A DNA stretch of 35,084 nucleotides from positions 1 through 35,084 of the forward strand of contig JAQYUY010000134.1 of assembly GCA_028728195.1 (NCBI GenBank), written 5' to 3'. Each line of letters opens with the position of its first letter. The first letter of the stretch is position 1. The notes beneath the pieces were generated by a model. It saw only the letters and a list, made by a program, of their open reading frames with translations, was not told where the DNA came from and did no database searches. The position numbers and the translations under genes were made by a program. This DNA is from Endozoicomonas sp. (ex Botrylloides leachii). Its GTDB lineage: Bacteria; Pseudomonadota; Gammaproteobacteria; Pseudomonadales; Endozoicomonadaceae. Below, piece after piece: positions 1 to 9,541 of this stretch.

Positions 1-1
1 C

Positions 2-3000
2 GTCATTGATGAATTGCCCAATCAACTCCATGAAGAATTGCTTAATGGCAAGACTATGGCGTTTCAAGCGGTACCAGAACCTTCAAAAGAAGAACTTATA
101 GACGCTGGGTATCTTCAGGTAGATCCAGAAACGGGTGATGTGAAGCACCTGAAAGCTGACCCTAAAGCCCTAGAGTGGGCTAAGCAGCTTGGCCTTGCAA
201 CAGATTATTCACTGCCTAAGCATGATGGCGGCAAGCCCGCTGGTAAGCATATTGATGATCAGATACAGACACTTCTCTACCCCTATGAGATGGAAAATAT
301 TCTTCGGAATATTTCAAGCAAGTCGAAGACGGCTATTGAGGAGTCAGGTGCCAATATTCTCTATTTAGCTTTGGGTTTTCTAGAGTGGTATGAAAGAAGT
401 GATAGCTCAGAAACACATTTAGCGCCTTTGTATCTCATTCCTGTACGCATCGATAAGGGCAAGCTAGATAGCTTAACAAATACCTATAGCTACCGCTTAA
501 GCTATACAGAAGAGGATATTGTTTCTAATTTGTCACTGCGTGAGAAATTACGAAATGACTTTAACTTAGCCTTACCAGAGTTAAGCGCTGATCAAACACC
601 TGAGCAATATTTAGCAAGTATAGAACGGAGTATTCTCAAAGCTCAACCAAATTGGAAGGTTAGACGTTTTGCCAGTTTAGGGATGTTGAATTTTGGCAAA
701 CTGCTTATGTATTTAGACCTAGATCCCACTCGTTGGCCCAATGGTGATGGCAATATCAGTAACCATGAAGTAGTTAAAGAGTTTTTTGGTACAGAGTCTC
801 GAGATGCGCAAGGCTCAAGTTTCCAAGTTGAATATGATATCGATAACCTGAATCAAATTCATGAAGACTTTCCTCTTATTGATAATGCCGATAGCTCTCA
901 GCACAGTGCTTTAATTGATGTCATAAAAGGAAAAAATACGGTTATTGAAGGCCCTCCTGGTACGGGTAAGTCTCAAACTATTACTAATATCATTGCTGCT
1001 GCTATTGCCCAAGGCAAGAAGGTTCTATTTGTGGCTGAAAAAATGGCAGCTTTGAATGTAGTAAAGCACCGTTTGGATAAAGCAGGTTTGGGTGGCTTCT
1101 GTCTTGAGCTGCATAGTCACAAAACTAATAAACGGAAACTTTTAGATTCAATTAGTGAAAGCTTTAAATTTAGAGATAACTGCCGGGCACCAGAAGCCAT
1201 AGAGCGCGATATTGAGAAGTATGAGCAGTATAAGGCAGATCTACAAAACTATGCACAGCTGATCAATCAGCCATGGAAACAAACTGGTTTGTCAATTCAT
1301 GAGATCTTGATGTCTGCCACACGTCACCGTAAAGAAATAGGCCAAGAAGTCATTAATTTAAGCATTCTGAATGTTACGGGTGAACAGTTAACAACCAATC
1401 AGTTACATGCATTAACTGATATTACTAAGCAGTTCAAACATGCCTACGAACTGGTTGCCCAACAAGTAGGTCTTGACGCTGATCTTGAAGAGCATCCGTG
1501 GTTTGGAGTGGAGAACCAGACACTTCAAGCATTTGACTCGGACGCCATTCTTAGTGCATTAAAACAGTGGCAAGCCGCGATTGGCGTGTTTCAGGAAAAA
1601 GCGCAAGAATTTTGTACGTCTTTAGGGATGCCACAAGACAGCATTCCATCGACAACAGCATTTAATGAGCTGATTTCAGAGATTCGTGATCAACCGACCC
1701 TGAAAGGTGATGAGTTCTTCACGCCTATTGAAAAGCTTGATGGAAAGGTTTTACAAAACATAGAGCAATACTGTAATTTGTATAACAGCATTCAAAAAGC
1801 TTATAAGCAGCACTCGGATACCATTCATGATTCTGCGTTAGACCGTTTCCAACTGGAAGATCTAGTAACAATCTATAAGTCAGCGATATCCTTAGGTGTA
1901 AATAAACATACTACCCTTGAGACATTAAAGGGCCAACATAAATCGCTTGAAGAAGGTGTCAGACTTGCGAATGAAATAGCCAGTAATGTTGAACAGATTG
2001 CGCCTAATTTACCTCCTCAATTGACCCATTTGGGCGAGCTCACCCTAAAAGGCTTAAAGGGGTTATTAGAAATTCTAAAATTATCACAGGCGGTGCCATT
2101 AAGTGCCTTGAGCTATAGAAGCGATCTATTTGATAACGAGGAACTTGATGAAGTACTACCTAGAGTTGAAGCTGAGCTAAGTATTCTTACCCCTTTGTAT
2201 AAAAAGTTAAGTTTAAAGTTTGATTTGGCTCAGGTACCAAACCAAGCTGAACTTTTAACCATGCATAGACAACTGGCTGATAGCGGCTTGTTCTCTTGGC
2301 TCAGCAGTGATTGGCGCAAGGCTAGGAAAAGACTGTTAAGTCTTGCTTGCTTGCCAGACTTGAAATTTAAAGACTTGTTGGCTGACTTATCAGACCTTGT
2401 TGAATACTCGAATAAATACTCTGAATTTGTATCAAAATCTCAATATCAAAAGGTTCTAGCGAATACATGGGATGAGTTAGATACAGATATTAATACCCTT
2501 ACCTCCCTTAGGTTCTGGTATAAATCTGTAAGAGCAGTATATGGTGCAAGCTTTGGGCCCTCAGTTGCTATTGGCTCTGCTGTTTTATCACTAGACGCGA
2601 ATACACTAAAAGGCTTTAAGTCACTCTACTCTCAAGGTTTTGGCGATAAAATTTCTAAGCTTCTATCTTTGTGTAATGGTTTAAAGACCTGTACTCCGGG
2701 GTTCAAGCCCTTAGCTAGCTTAGATTACAACCTACTAAATAGTGAAGTCGGTTTAGCCAATATTAAAGAGCGACTGACATTACTATTGGATAGTTTTGCG
2801 CAGTGGTTTAAGCATTACAACTTTGACTTTATTACTATTAAGAAAACTATTAAGGAGCTTAAGTCTTTATCAGCTAAGGTTCGATCTTGGGATGCTAGCC
2901 CTATCAATGCCTCTTTATTTGATGGACAACTTCAGTTAAAGACAGGGCCTAGCTTCCATAATGCCTATGAATTTGAAAGATTAGAACGCAGTATTCTTCT

Positions 3001-5326
3001 TTATAAGTATGTGCAGAAAAAAGTAAAGACACCAGCATTAGCTAAATACTTAAAAGGCCAAAAAGATGTGGAGAGTATTGAGAGACTCCAATTACATATT
3101 TCTGATCTGAAAAAATACTACCAACAATTGGTTGACCAACTGTCTATTTTTTCTGAACTGGTACATCTTGATAGTGAGGCTTGGTTTAACTGTTGCGGCG
3201 ATAATTTACAGGCTCAGATTAAACGTAATGAAGAGGCCATTAATCACGTTACATGGTTAGTGAATTGGGTCGATTACATTAAACTTCGAACCCGACTGGG
3301 TGGAGAGGGATTAAGTAATTTATTTAAGTCAGTTGAAAGTAAAAAGCTGACGATAGATAAAGTTGAACAAGGTCTTCAGTATTCTATATTTGATCTTCTA
3401 TCTAGGGAAGTATTTAGTCAGCATCCAGACTTAGACAAATATTCCGGTGTTTTTCTTTCAAGTATTCGCGAGCGCTTTAGCGAGTATGATAAAAAATTAC
3501 AGAAGCTCCAAAGAGAGAAAATTGCCTGGTCAATTGCCCAAAAAGTGGTTCCTAAAGGAAAAACTGGTTCGAGAGCCGCAGATTTAACCGAAGCAGCACT
3601 ATTGCAAAGGGAGTGCGAGAAGAAAACACGCCATCGCCCGATACGAGAGCTTCTGCAGAGATCTGGGCAAGCTTTGGTTGCTCTTAAGCCTTGCTTCATG
3701 ATGGGGCCTATGTCTGTGGCTCAATATATTGAGCCAGGTCAAATTGAGTTTGATTTGTTGGTGATGGATGAAGCCTCTCAGGTCAAACCTGAAGATGCTC
3801 TAGGTGCTATTGCTCGCTCTAAGCAAGTAGTTGTAGTGGGTGACCCTAAACAGTTGCCGCCAACCAGATTCTTTGACCGCCAAATTCAAGTTGATTATAA
3901 CGATGAGACTACTTCTATCGAGGAGTCACAGAGTATTCTAGATGCTGCGATGCCAATGTTTAATCTCAGATGTCTTCGTTGGCATTATCGTTCGCAACAT
4001 GAAAGTTTAATCGCCTTTTCAAATAGAAATTTCTATGGTGGGGACCTAGTTATATTCCCTTCCCCTTATTCAGAAAATGATGATTATGGTGTTAAGTTTA
4101 CACCAGTTCGCGGCCGTTTTATTGATCAAAAAAATCTTGAGGAAGCTAGAGTTATTGCTAAGTGCATTCATCACCATTTATTAGAAAGGCCGAATGAATC
4201 AATTGGTGTTGTGACCATGAATCGTGTTCAGCAAGAGCAAATTGAGCGCGCCATAGAAGAGCGCTCTAAAGCCGATGGTTTACTTCAGGAGGCGTTATTA
4301 CGCAATGAGCAACATGATGAGCCACTTTTTGTAAAAAACCTTGAGAATGTTCAAGGTGACGAGCGAGATGTTATCTTTATTTCTTTCACCTATGGCCCAT
4401 CTGAAACTGGTGGTAAACCTCATCAACGCTTTGGCCCTATTAATGGCGCAGATGGATGGCGGCGTTTGAATGTGTTATTTACTCGTTCTAAGAAGAGAAT
4501 GCATGTCTTTAGTTCCTTGGAGCCAGGCCATATAGTCACTTCAGAAAGCTCTAGCCAGGGTGTAGTTGCTTTAAAAAGCTTTATTGAATTTGCTCAAACT
4601 GGTGGGAAACTTTTAGATAGTGCTGTCCATACTGGCCGTGGGCCAGATAGTGATTTTGAGATAGATGTTGCTAACCGCTTGCGCAATGCTGGCTTTGAGT
4701 GTGAATATCAGGTTGGAATTGCAGGTTACTTTATTGATATTGCCGTAAAAGATCCTGGCAAGCCAGGACGTTATTTGGCGGGTGTAGAGTGCGATGGCGC
4801 TACCTACCACTCAGCAAAATCGGTTCGGGATAGAGATCGCTTACGGCAAGCCGTTCTAGAGCAGCTGGGCTGGAATATTAAGCGAATATGGTCAACAGAC
4901 TGGTTTAAGAACCCTGAAGCTATTTTGAGACCACTTATTGAACAGCTGCATCAATTGAAATCAGAGCCTACTGCGCCCGTATTACAATCTGAGATTGTTG
5001 AAATATCTAAAGATATAGAGCGGTGGGAAGCTCATGAAGAACAGATTAATGATGTAGTAACTGGCGAATCAAACTTGAAATCAAAGCTACTTAAATTTGA
5101 AAGAGAAGTTATTAAACCGGTTAGTCCTGATGTAGACGATACCAAACGTCTGCTCCGACCATCTATGCTTGAAGCTTTATTGGAGTTTGAGCCAACCACG
5201 TTGAGCGAGTTTCAAGAAGTAATTCCTGCTTTCTTGAGACATGGTACGGATAGAAAACAAGGTAAATATCTACAGGATATTTTCGAGATTATTGAAGGTA
5301 GCTTAGTATCAGATGAACTTGAATAA
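2..5326 (+). CDS. DUF4011-type SF1 helicase with C-terminal Vsr-like nuclease domain (5' partial)
   Basis: The reading frame is open from base 2, so the start codon lies outside the window; a TTG at 14 is only an internal candidate. Numbering from that TTG, the first ~230 residues fit the DUF4011 N-terminal domain. Walker A GPPGTGKS is at 313-320 and the DEAS box at 1252-1255. Other superfamily 1 helicase motifs follow: GDPKQLPPT, WHYRSQHE, VQGDERDVIF and LFTRSKKRMHVF. Between Walker A and the DEAS box lies a long, mostly helical insert. Residues ~1545-1625 form a Vsr/MTES_1575-like PD-(D/E)XK nuclease with E1549, D1575 and the ECDG motif at 1592-1595. The order DUF4011, helicase, Vsr nuclease matches single-protein phage-defence factors that I recall being called Hhe. 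The defence role is inferred from architecture. Probably fewer than about 100 residues are missing at the N-terminus. No partner gene follows on the same strand. Stop is TAA. Confidence 0.85.
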   Translation, partial: VIDELPNQLHEELLNGKTMAFQAVPEPSKEELIDAGYLQVDPETGDVKHLKADPKALEWAKQLGLATDYSLPKHDGGKPAGKHIDDQIQTLLYPYEMENILRNISSKSKTAIEESGANILYLALGFLEWYERSDSSETHLAPLYLIPVRIDKGKLDSLTNTYSYRLSYTEEDIVSNLSLREKLRNDFNLALPELSADQTPEQYLASIERSILKAQPNWKVRRFASLGMLNFGKLLMYLDLDPTRWPNGDGNISNHEVVKEFFGTESRDAQGSSFQVEYDIDNLNQIHEDFPLIDNADSSQHSALIDVIKGKNTVIEGPPGTGKSQTITNIIAAAIAQGKKVLFVAEKMAALNVVKHRLDKAGLGGFCLELHSHKTNKRKLLDSISESFKFRDNCRAPEAIERDIEKYEQYKADLQNYAQLINQPWKQTGLSIHEILMSATRHRKEIGQEVINLSILNVTGEQLTTNQLHALTDITKQFKHAYELVAQQVGLDADLEEHPWFGVENQTLQAFDSDAILSALKQWQAAIGVFQEKAQEFCTSLGMPQDSIPSTTAFNELISEIRDQPTLKGDEFFTPIEKLDGKVLQNIEQYCNLYNSIQKAYKQHSDTIHDSALDRFQLEDLVTIYKSAISLGVNKHTTLETLKGQHKSLEEGVRLANEIASNVEQIAPNLPPQLTHLGELTLKGLKGLLEILKLSQAVPLSALSYRSDLFDNEELDEVLPRVEAELSILTPLYKKLSLKFDLAQVPNQAELLTMHRQLADSGLFSWLSSDWRKARKRLLSLACLPDLKFKDLLADLSDLVEYSNKYSEFVSKSQYQKVLANTWDELDTDINTLTSLRFWYKSVRAVYGASFGPSVAIGSAVLSLDANTLKGFKSLYSQGFGDKISKLLSLCNGLKTCTPGFKPLASLDYNLLNSEVGLANIKERLTLLLDSFAQWFKHYNFDFITIKKTIKELKSLSAKVRSWDASPINASLFDGQLQLKTGPSFHNAYEFERLERSILLYKYVQKKVKTPALAKYLKGQKDVESIERLQLHISDLKKYYQQLVDQLSIFSELVHLDSEAWFNCCGDNLQAQIKRNEEAINHVTWLVNWVDYIKLRTRLGGEGLSNLFKSVESKKLTIDKVEQGLQYSIFDLLSREVFSQHPDLDKYSGVFLSSIRERFSEYDKKLQKLQREKIAWSIAQKVVPKGKTGSRAADLTEAALLQRECEKKTRHRPIRELLQRSGQALVALKPCFMMGPMSVAQYIEPGQIEFDLLVMDEASQVKPEDALGAIARSKQVVVVGDPKQLPPTRFFDRQIQVDYNDETTSIEESQSILDAAMPMFNLRCLRWHYRSQHESLIAFSNRNFYGGDLVIFPSPYSENDDYGVKFTPVRGRFIDQKNLEEARVIAKCIHHHLLERPNESIGVVTMNRVQQEQIERAIEERSKADGLLQEALLRNEQHDEPLFVKNLENVQGDERDVIFISFTYGPSETGGKPHQRFGPINGADGWRRLNVLFTRSKKRMHVFSSLEPGHIVTSESSSQGVVALKSFIEFAQTGGKLLDSAVHTGRGPDSDFEIDVANRLRNAGFECEYQVGIAGYFIDIAVKDPGKPGRYLAGVECDGATYHSAKSVRDRDRLRQAVLEQLGWNIKRIWSTDWFKNPEAILRPLIEQLHQLKSEPTAPVLQSEIVEISKDIERWEAHEEQINDVVTGESNLKSKLLKFEREVIKPVSPDVDDTKRLLRPSMLEALLEFEPTTLSEFQEVIPAFLRHGTDRKQGKYLQDIFEIIEGSLVSDELE

Positions 5327-5374
5327 TTCATTTATCGTGGTTGGAGCGCTCTCAGCCCAGCAATACTGAATCAT

Positions 5375-5397
5375 CTCAGGCTGCTTAGCAGCCTGAG
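5375..5397 (+). terminator. Perfect 10-bp hairpin after the helicase-nuclease gene
   Basis: CTCAGGCTGC, a TTA loop, then GCAGCCTGAG form a perfect 10-bp stem about 50 bases after the stop codon. There is no T-run on either strand, so it is not a classical intrinsic terminator. It could instead be a 3'-end stabiliser or a small repeat. The rest of 5327-5555 shows no gene. Confidence 0.4.
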
Positions 5398-5555
5398 CGC
5401 ATAAATACTGAGTTTTGAGCCTGACGTGTAGTAACTCCTAAGCTTTACTAACATTAGTCTTTTATGCCTATCATGCTTTATCGCACGAATCAAAGTAACG
5501 CTAACTGCTACTCAGCATGTAGACCTCTAAGTTGTAAGTTTAATTATAAAATAAT

Positions 5556-7601
5556 TTAGGGTTCTCTTTTGGTCAGCAAAAATTCTGATAAGGGGAGCGA
5601 CCTTGGTGAAAGAGCACTAATAGAAATTTGCGAGGCTTCTTTCGCGGTCAACATTCTTGTGCTTTGCTTATTCATATGGTTATATATCACCCGAAACGAT
5701 AAGACATTCTTTACATACTGCCGCGTTTCATCAAAAGGAATGGTTTCTATCCATATATCAAGAGGAAGATGGCCACGCTTGGCTATCCAGCTGTTGACTC
5801 GTCTCGCGCCTGCATTATAGGCCGCCGTAGCAAATACTTTATTGTTTTTGTAACGCTTTATCAATTCAGATAAATGAGCGGTACCAAGGGCAATATTAAT
5901 ATTAGGATGATAAAGCTCACTGGTGCGCCCATAGCGAATATTATTTTTATTGGCGGTTTCTCTCGCTGTGGCAGGCATTAATTGCATTAAACCCCTTGCT
6001 CCTGCATGCGAATAGGCTTGTGGATTAAAAGCACTTTCTTGTCGTGCTATAGCCATGGCCCAGGAGTGATCAATAGCTTGTTCTTTTGAGAATTGCTTGA
6101 ATACATCTGACATATGTGATGGAAACCGCAATTCAAGATCATCCCAAAGCGCTTCCTTTGCTGCTGTCATAATAGCTTGGTGATGCCAGTCCCAATCTTT
6201 TGCAAGATAAGCGACCATTTTCTTTTGATTTGAAGAAAGAGAGGGCTTGATCCGGTTTAGCTCAGACTGCGCCTTATAATAACGCTCATGATATACCCAC
6301 TCCCTCATTCTTTGTATACCTTTAAAGTCGGCAATTAATTCTTTTAGAGGAAGTACGCTAATGATACCTTTTGATTGGTTAAGCTGAAAAGGTGAATCAC
6401 TGATGTCGGCAACAAGAAACCCGTAAAAATCTCGCTCTTTGCTGATATCTGTAAATACATTGCGTTTTAAAATAGTGGCATCATCTTCTAAAATACCTTG
6501 CTCGCTCTGTCGGGCAATAGTGGCAACAGCCTGCCAATACTTCCAGCGATTTTTTTCAATATACTCTTCGGGTAACTCGCTAATCAATGCGAGCACACTG
6601 GCCCAGTCTTGCTCTATTAAAGCCAATCTAATTCGCCATTCAGTCACTTTAGGGTAACTAAACAACGGGTCGAGTTTAGCAATAATAGCTGCATTTTTTG
6701 CATCTAACCTCTTAGCTAATCGAAGTGCTAATTTTCTATCAACCATGGCAATTTCATTCATCGTGAAAGGATAACGATCTCTATCTTTAAGCCAGAGCGT
6801 AATAGCTTGCTCTTCTTTTTGATGTGTCAGTCTTGCTAAGCCGTTCAGATAAATAAAACGATGTCGTTGTTTATTTTTGTCAAGAAGCGTTTTTTTGTAT
6901 AGCTGTGAGGGGGTATGGTGTACTTTCAAGAACAGTGATGTTTGTTTTTTTAATGACTTATCAGTAATAAAGTTATCAATATACTTTGCTAACTGAATGC
7001 TACCATTCTCAGCCGCTAACCAAAACCTATCAAATGCTAATGACTGTGTAAGCCCACCGTTTTTCTTCCATGCAACAAACAGAGGGTCGCAAGCTTTATT
7101 CTGTGATTTACCCACTAACCATAGTCGAACAGCAGCACTCCAAGCTGCTTGATAGTTGCCTTCTTTATAATTTGCAACACCATTTAAGCATTGATACTTT
7201 ACATGGTAAACATCACTTCGCTCGTAGGCAATAAGGTAATCGGCCCAGCGTTTTTTCGTTGCTAAACTGCTTAACCACTGCTGTTGTAAACGCTGTCCTG
7301 AGGGGGCTGATGGCCAGCTCATAGCAAAGCTGTCAATATCTTTTTGATCTAACTGGTTTAATCTATTGATTAGATCAAGGGAATGTAGATAAGGCAGCAG
7401 CGGGTAGTCTTTAAGTTGTGTCAAACTGTCCGTAAAGAGACGATTTTTTTTCTTTTGAAGCTGTTTTTCAATGGTAACGAATAATTTGCGCTGTGAGCTT
7501 AGTTTATCCTCATCTGCAGCATAAACCACCGCAGGTAATACCGTAGAGGCGACAGTGAAGGCAATTATCTTTTGCTTTATCTGGCTCATAACCGACATCA
7601 T
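5556..7601 (-). CDS. slt: Soluble lytic murein transglycosylase (Slt70 type)
   Basis: Periplasmic enzyme that cleaves the MurNAc-GlcNAc bond of peptidoglycan and leaves 1,6-anhydromuropeptides. The N-terminus is a signal peptide: a basic MSQIKQK start, a hydrophobic stretch, and probable cleavage after VVYA near residue 28. Residues ~30-490 are helical superhelix (U and L domains). The C-terminal SLT domain carries AIARQESAF with the catalytic glutamate at E522, followed by the lysozyme-fold motifs GARGLMQLMPATA and TAAYNAGARRV. The 681-residue length is close to E. coli Slt (about 645). An AAGGA sequence lies just before the first ATG. ATG codons at positions 2 and 5 are alternative starts and give a slightly better spacing. 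It is divergent from the outer-membrane protein gene at 7801, and the products should supply the AmpG-type importer encoded at 21432. Confidence 0.93.
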   Translation of the reverse strand: MMSVMSQIKQKIIAFTVASTVLPAVVYAADEDKLSSQRKLFVTIEKQLQKKKNRLFTDSLTQLKDYPLLPYLHSLDLINRLNQLDQKDIDSFAMSWPSAPSGQRLQQQWLSSLATKKRWADYLIAYERSDVYHVKYQCLNGVANYKEGNYQAAWSAAVRLWLVGKSQNKACDPLFVAWKKNGGLTQSLAFDRFWLAAENGSIQLAKYIDNFITDKSLKKQTSLFLKVHHTPSQLYKKTLLDKNKQRHRFIYLNGLARLTHQKEEQAITLWLKDRDRYPFTMNEIAMVDRKLALRLAKRLDAKNAAIIAKLDPLFSYPKVTEWRIRLALIEQDWASVLALISELPEEYIEKNRWKYWQAVATIARQSEQGILEDDATILKRNVFTDISKERDFYGFLVADISDSPFQLNQSKGIISVLPLKELIADFKGIQRMREWVYHERYYKAQSELNRIKPSLSSNQKKMVAYLAKDWDWHHQAIMTAAKEALWDDLELRFPSHMSDVFKQFSKEQAIDHSWAMAIARQESAFNPQAYSHAGARGLMQLMPATARETANKNNIRYGRTSELYHPNINIALGTAHLSELIKRYKNNKVFATAAYNAGARRVNSWIAKRGHLPLDIWIETIPFDETRQYVKNVLSFRVIYNHMNKQSTRMLTAKEASQISISALSPRSLPLSEFLLTKREP

Positions 7602-7800
7602 ATCCTTATTATATTATAACGATTTATATTTATTCTAAGTACGTTAGTCAATCGGCAAATAGATAAAAAAAAAAAGCCTCCCTACTCTATAGGTTTATAA
7701 ATAAGTAAGCATAGACCATCAAAAAATAATTTCAGTAAAGATTCCAGCGCCAAGGTCGATTAATAAGGCAGTTAATAACAAAGGCTGGAGCGTTGGCAAT

Positions 7801-8940
7801 ATGCATATTTGTGATAAATACAGGAGCGCTCAGGCATGTCTATGGTTCACTATTTTTTTTTCACATGCAGCATATAGTTCACACTGGATTATTTCTGAAC
7901 CTACTTCTATTACATCAACTAATCTATTAAAAAAAGAGTCACTTATTTCACGAAATTACCTGCCTCAGAAAAATATAGACCAAAAAAAAACCTTATTTAC
8001 ATTAACTACAAATAATAAAGTTAACCAAACCGGAATTAATACCGGAGACATCAATGATCCATTTGAACTCTTTGAAGATGCTGATGATTATTATGCCTTT
8101 ATAGACGAATTAAAAAACATAACGGGTTGGGTTAAACTTAAATATGACAAAGGTGACCATAATCAAATTGAATCTGCGAAAGGATTTTCTACAGAAACGC
8201 ATGGTTTTTCTATTGGAGCTAACAGTGAGCTAAGTTTAAAAACAAAAATAGGGGTTGCATTTACCTATGATAAAACAAAGAATGAAGGCTCTGATAAAGA
8301 AAAACTTCTGTTAAGCAGCATGTTGAGCAGTTTTTATACCCTCTGGTCTGATCGAAAATATTTCTTTGATACCGAGTTTTCTCTAGGTTTCTCTAATGCT
8401 AATCGTGACCGAAGCATCAGCAATATGCTGTATAAAAATAAGTTCGATATCAACACGGTATCAGTCAGTATCACCTCAGGAAAACATTTTAAGCATCGTG
8501 GCTGGAATATAGATCCTAATATTGTGTTAAATTATGCCCTTGCTTCATTTAATAACTATACAGAAACATCAACGGCAGGCAAGAAAAGCAATGTTACATT
8601 AAAAGATATTAAAACAATAGAGATTGGCTCGGGGATCAAAATAGGCCGGTCTTACTGGGGAAGAACGCTGGTTCGCAGAGGACATTATAAGCCAGAACTA
8701 TCTTTAACTGCCTATTATGATGCCAGGCAGGATATCAGCACTATAAGTGCCAGAATCCCAATCAGTAGAGATGGCTTTATTATTACAGGCCCTAAAAAAG
8801 ACCGATTTCGTCTAGAAGGAAAAATGGGATTAACACTCACTCGCTATAAACGCTTTACTTTCAATGTTAGCTATCGTTTTAATAAAAGTGCTAACTATTT
8901 CGCTCATGGAGCAAGTGCTGATTTTAGATACCCATTTTAA
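7801..8940 (+). CDS. Outer-membrane beta-barrel protein, autotransporter-barrel-like
   Basis: A 379-residue protein with an N-terminal hydrophobic segment (ACLWFTIFFSHAAYSS) that looks like a signal peptide ending near residue 26. A polar stub of about 85 residues follows, with an acidic patch (DDPFELFEDADDYY-like) around 80-95. From about residue 105 onward, alternating amphipathic strands with many aromatic residues continue to the end. The chain ends in a phenylalanine after FRYP, the classic C-terminal signal for BAM-assembled outer-membrane proteins. The pattern resembles the autotransporter beta-domain, but there is no large passenger, so it is probably a free-standing barrel. Function and ligand are unknown. 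The ATG start has GGAG about 11 bases upstream. It is divergent from slt, with about 200 bases between them that contain an A-rich tract near 7665-7676. An IS remnant begins directly after the stop codon. Confidence 0.7.
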   Translation: MHICDKYRSAQACLWFTIFFSHAAYSSHWIISEPTSITSTNLLKKESLISRNYLPQKNIDQKKTLFTLTTNNKVNQTGINTGDINDPFELFEDADDYYAFIDELKNITGWVKLKYDKGDHNQIESAKGFSTETHGFSIGANSELSLKTKIGVAFTYDKTKNEGSDKEKLLLSSMLSSFYTLWSDRKYFFDTEFSLGFSNANRDRSISNMLYKNKFDINTVSVSITSGKHFKHRGWNIDPNIVLNYALASFNNYTETSTAGKKSNVTLKDIKTIEIGSGIKIGRSYWGRTLVRRGHYKPELSLTAYYDARQDISTISARIPISRDGFIITGPKKDRFRLEGKMGLTLTRYKRFTFNVSYRFNKSANYFAHGASADFRYPF

Positions 8941-8945
8941 TTTGC

Positions 8946-9435
8946 CGTATTTACCTGCAGATCGACATTGATACCTACTCAAAAGTAGCTCATTTCAACA
9001 TCTATACTACCAAAATGCCGATTACAACGGCTAATCTGCTAAATGGAAAAGTGCTGCAATCGAACGGAATAGCATGATTATCCAGTCATTTCAGTAAACG
9101 ATATTAAGCATACCAAAACTTGAGCAAGGCACCCTCAGACAAATGGTGTTTGCAAGCACTTTTACAAGATGATTCTTCAGGCGTTTTACCAATCAGCATT
9201 AGGGCAGCAGCTGTATATAACAGTAGAAGAATTGCAGAATGATCTGGACGAATGGCTTATTTACTATAATACTCATCCAACTCATCAAGGGAAACAATGC
9301 CTTAGCAGGCATCAATGGAAATATTGCTTGATGGCAAAAGTATCTGAAAGGAAAAATTCCTAGCGTGAATTTGACCTGACAGACACCCCCTAAAAAGTCG
9401 GTAACTGTCAGGTTAGGTCTGAACTACTATAATTT
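8946..9435 (+). pseudogene. Decayed IS481-family transposase remnant
   Basis: Three-frame reading gives pieces of an rve-type transposase in the correct order. 8946-9065 reads LQIDIDTYSKVAHF and TTKMPITTANLLN. 9100-9168 reads DIKHTKT, a stop, then ARHPQTNGVCKHFYK. 9169-9290 reads ILQAFYQSALGQQLYI, ELQNDLDEWLIYYN and THQGK. After a frame change near 9295-9310 the family ending MEILLDGKSI, a stop, KEKFLA follows in another frame. The DDE-region segment between the first two pieces is deleted, in-frame stops are present, and the whole N-terminal half is missing. The sequence around 9404-9420 (AACTGTCAGGTTAGGTCT) resembles the right terminal inverted repeat of this IS group, so the element's right end is probably near 9430. 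No matching left end was found. The 64-codon ORF at 9169-9363 is the longest intact piece, not an independent gene. Confidence 0.85.
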
Positions 9436-9541
9436 CGCAGATACATAGGCATTAATACAGCCTATGTCGCGTTTAATCCCCAATGTTCAGTTTAAATAAC
9501 AACCACCAAACTATAGAGAAAGGTACGTACTCAGGAAACTT

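Noticed and set aside
9169..9363. 64-codon ORF as a separate small gene
   Set aside because: Its sequence is the C-terminal part of an IS481-type transposase, and matching fragments continue in other frames on both sides.
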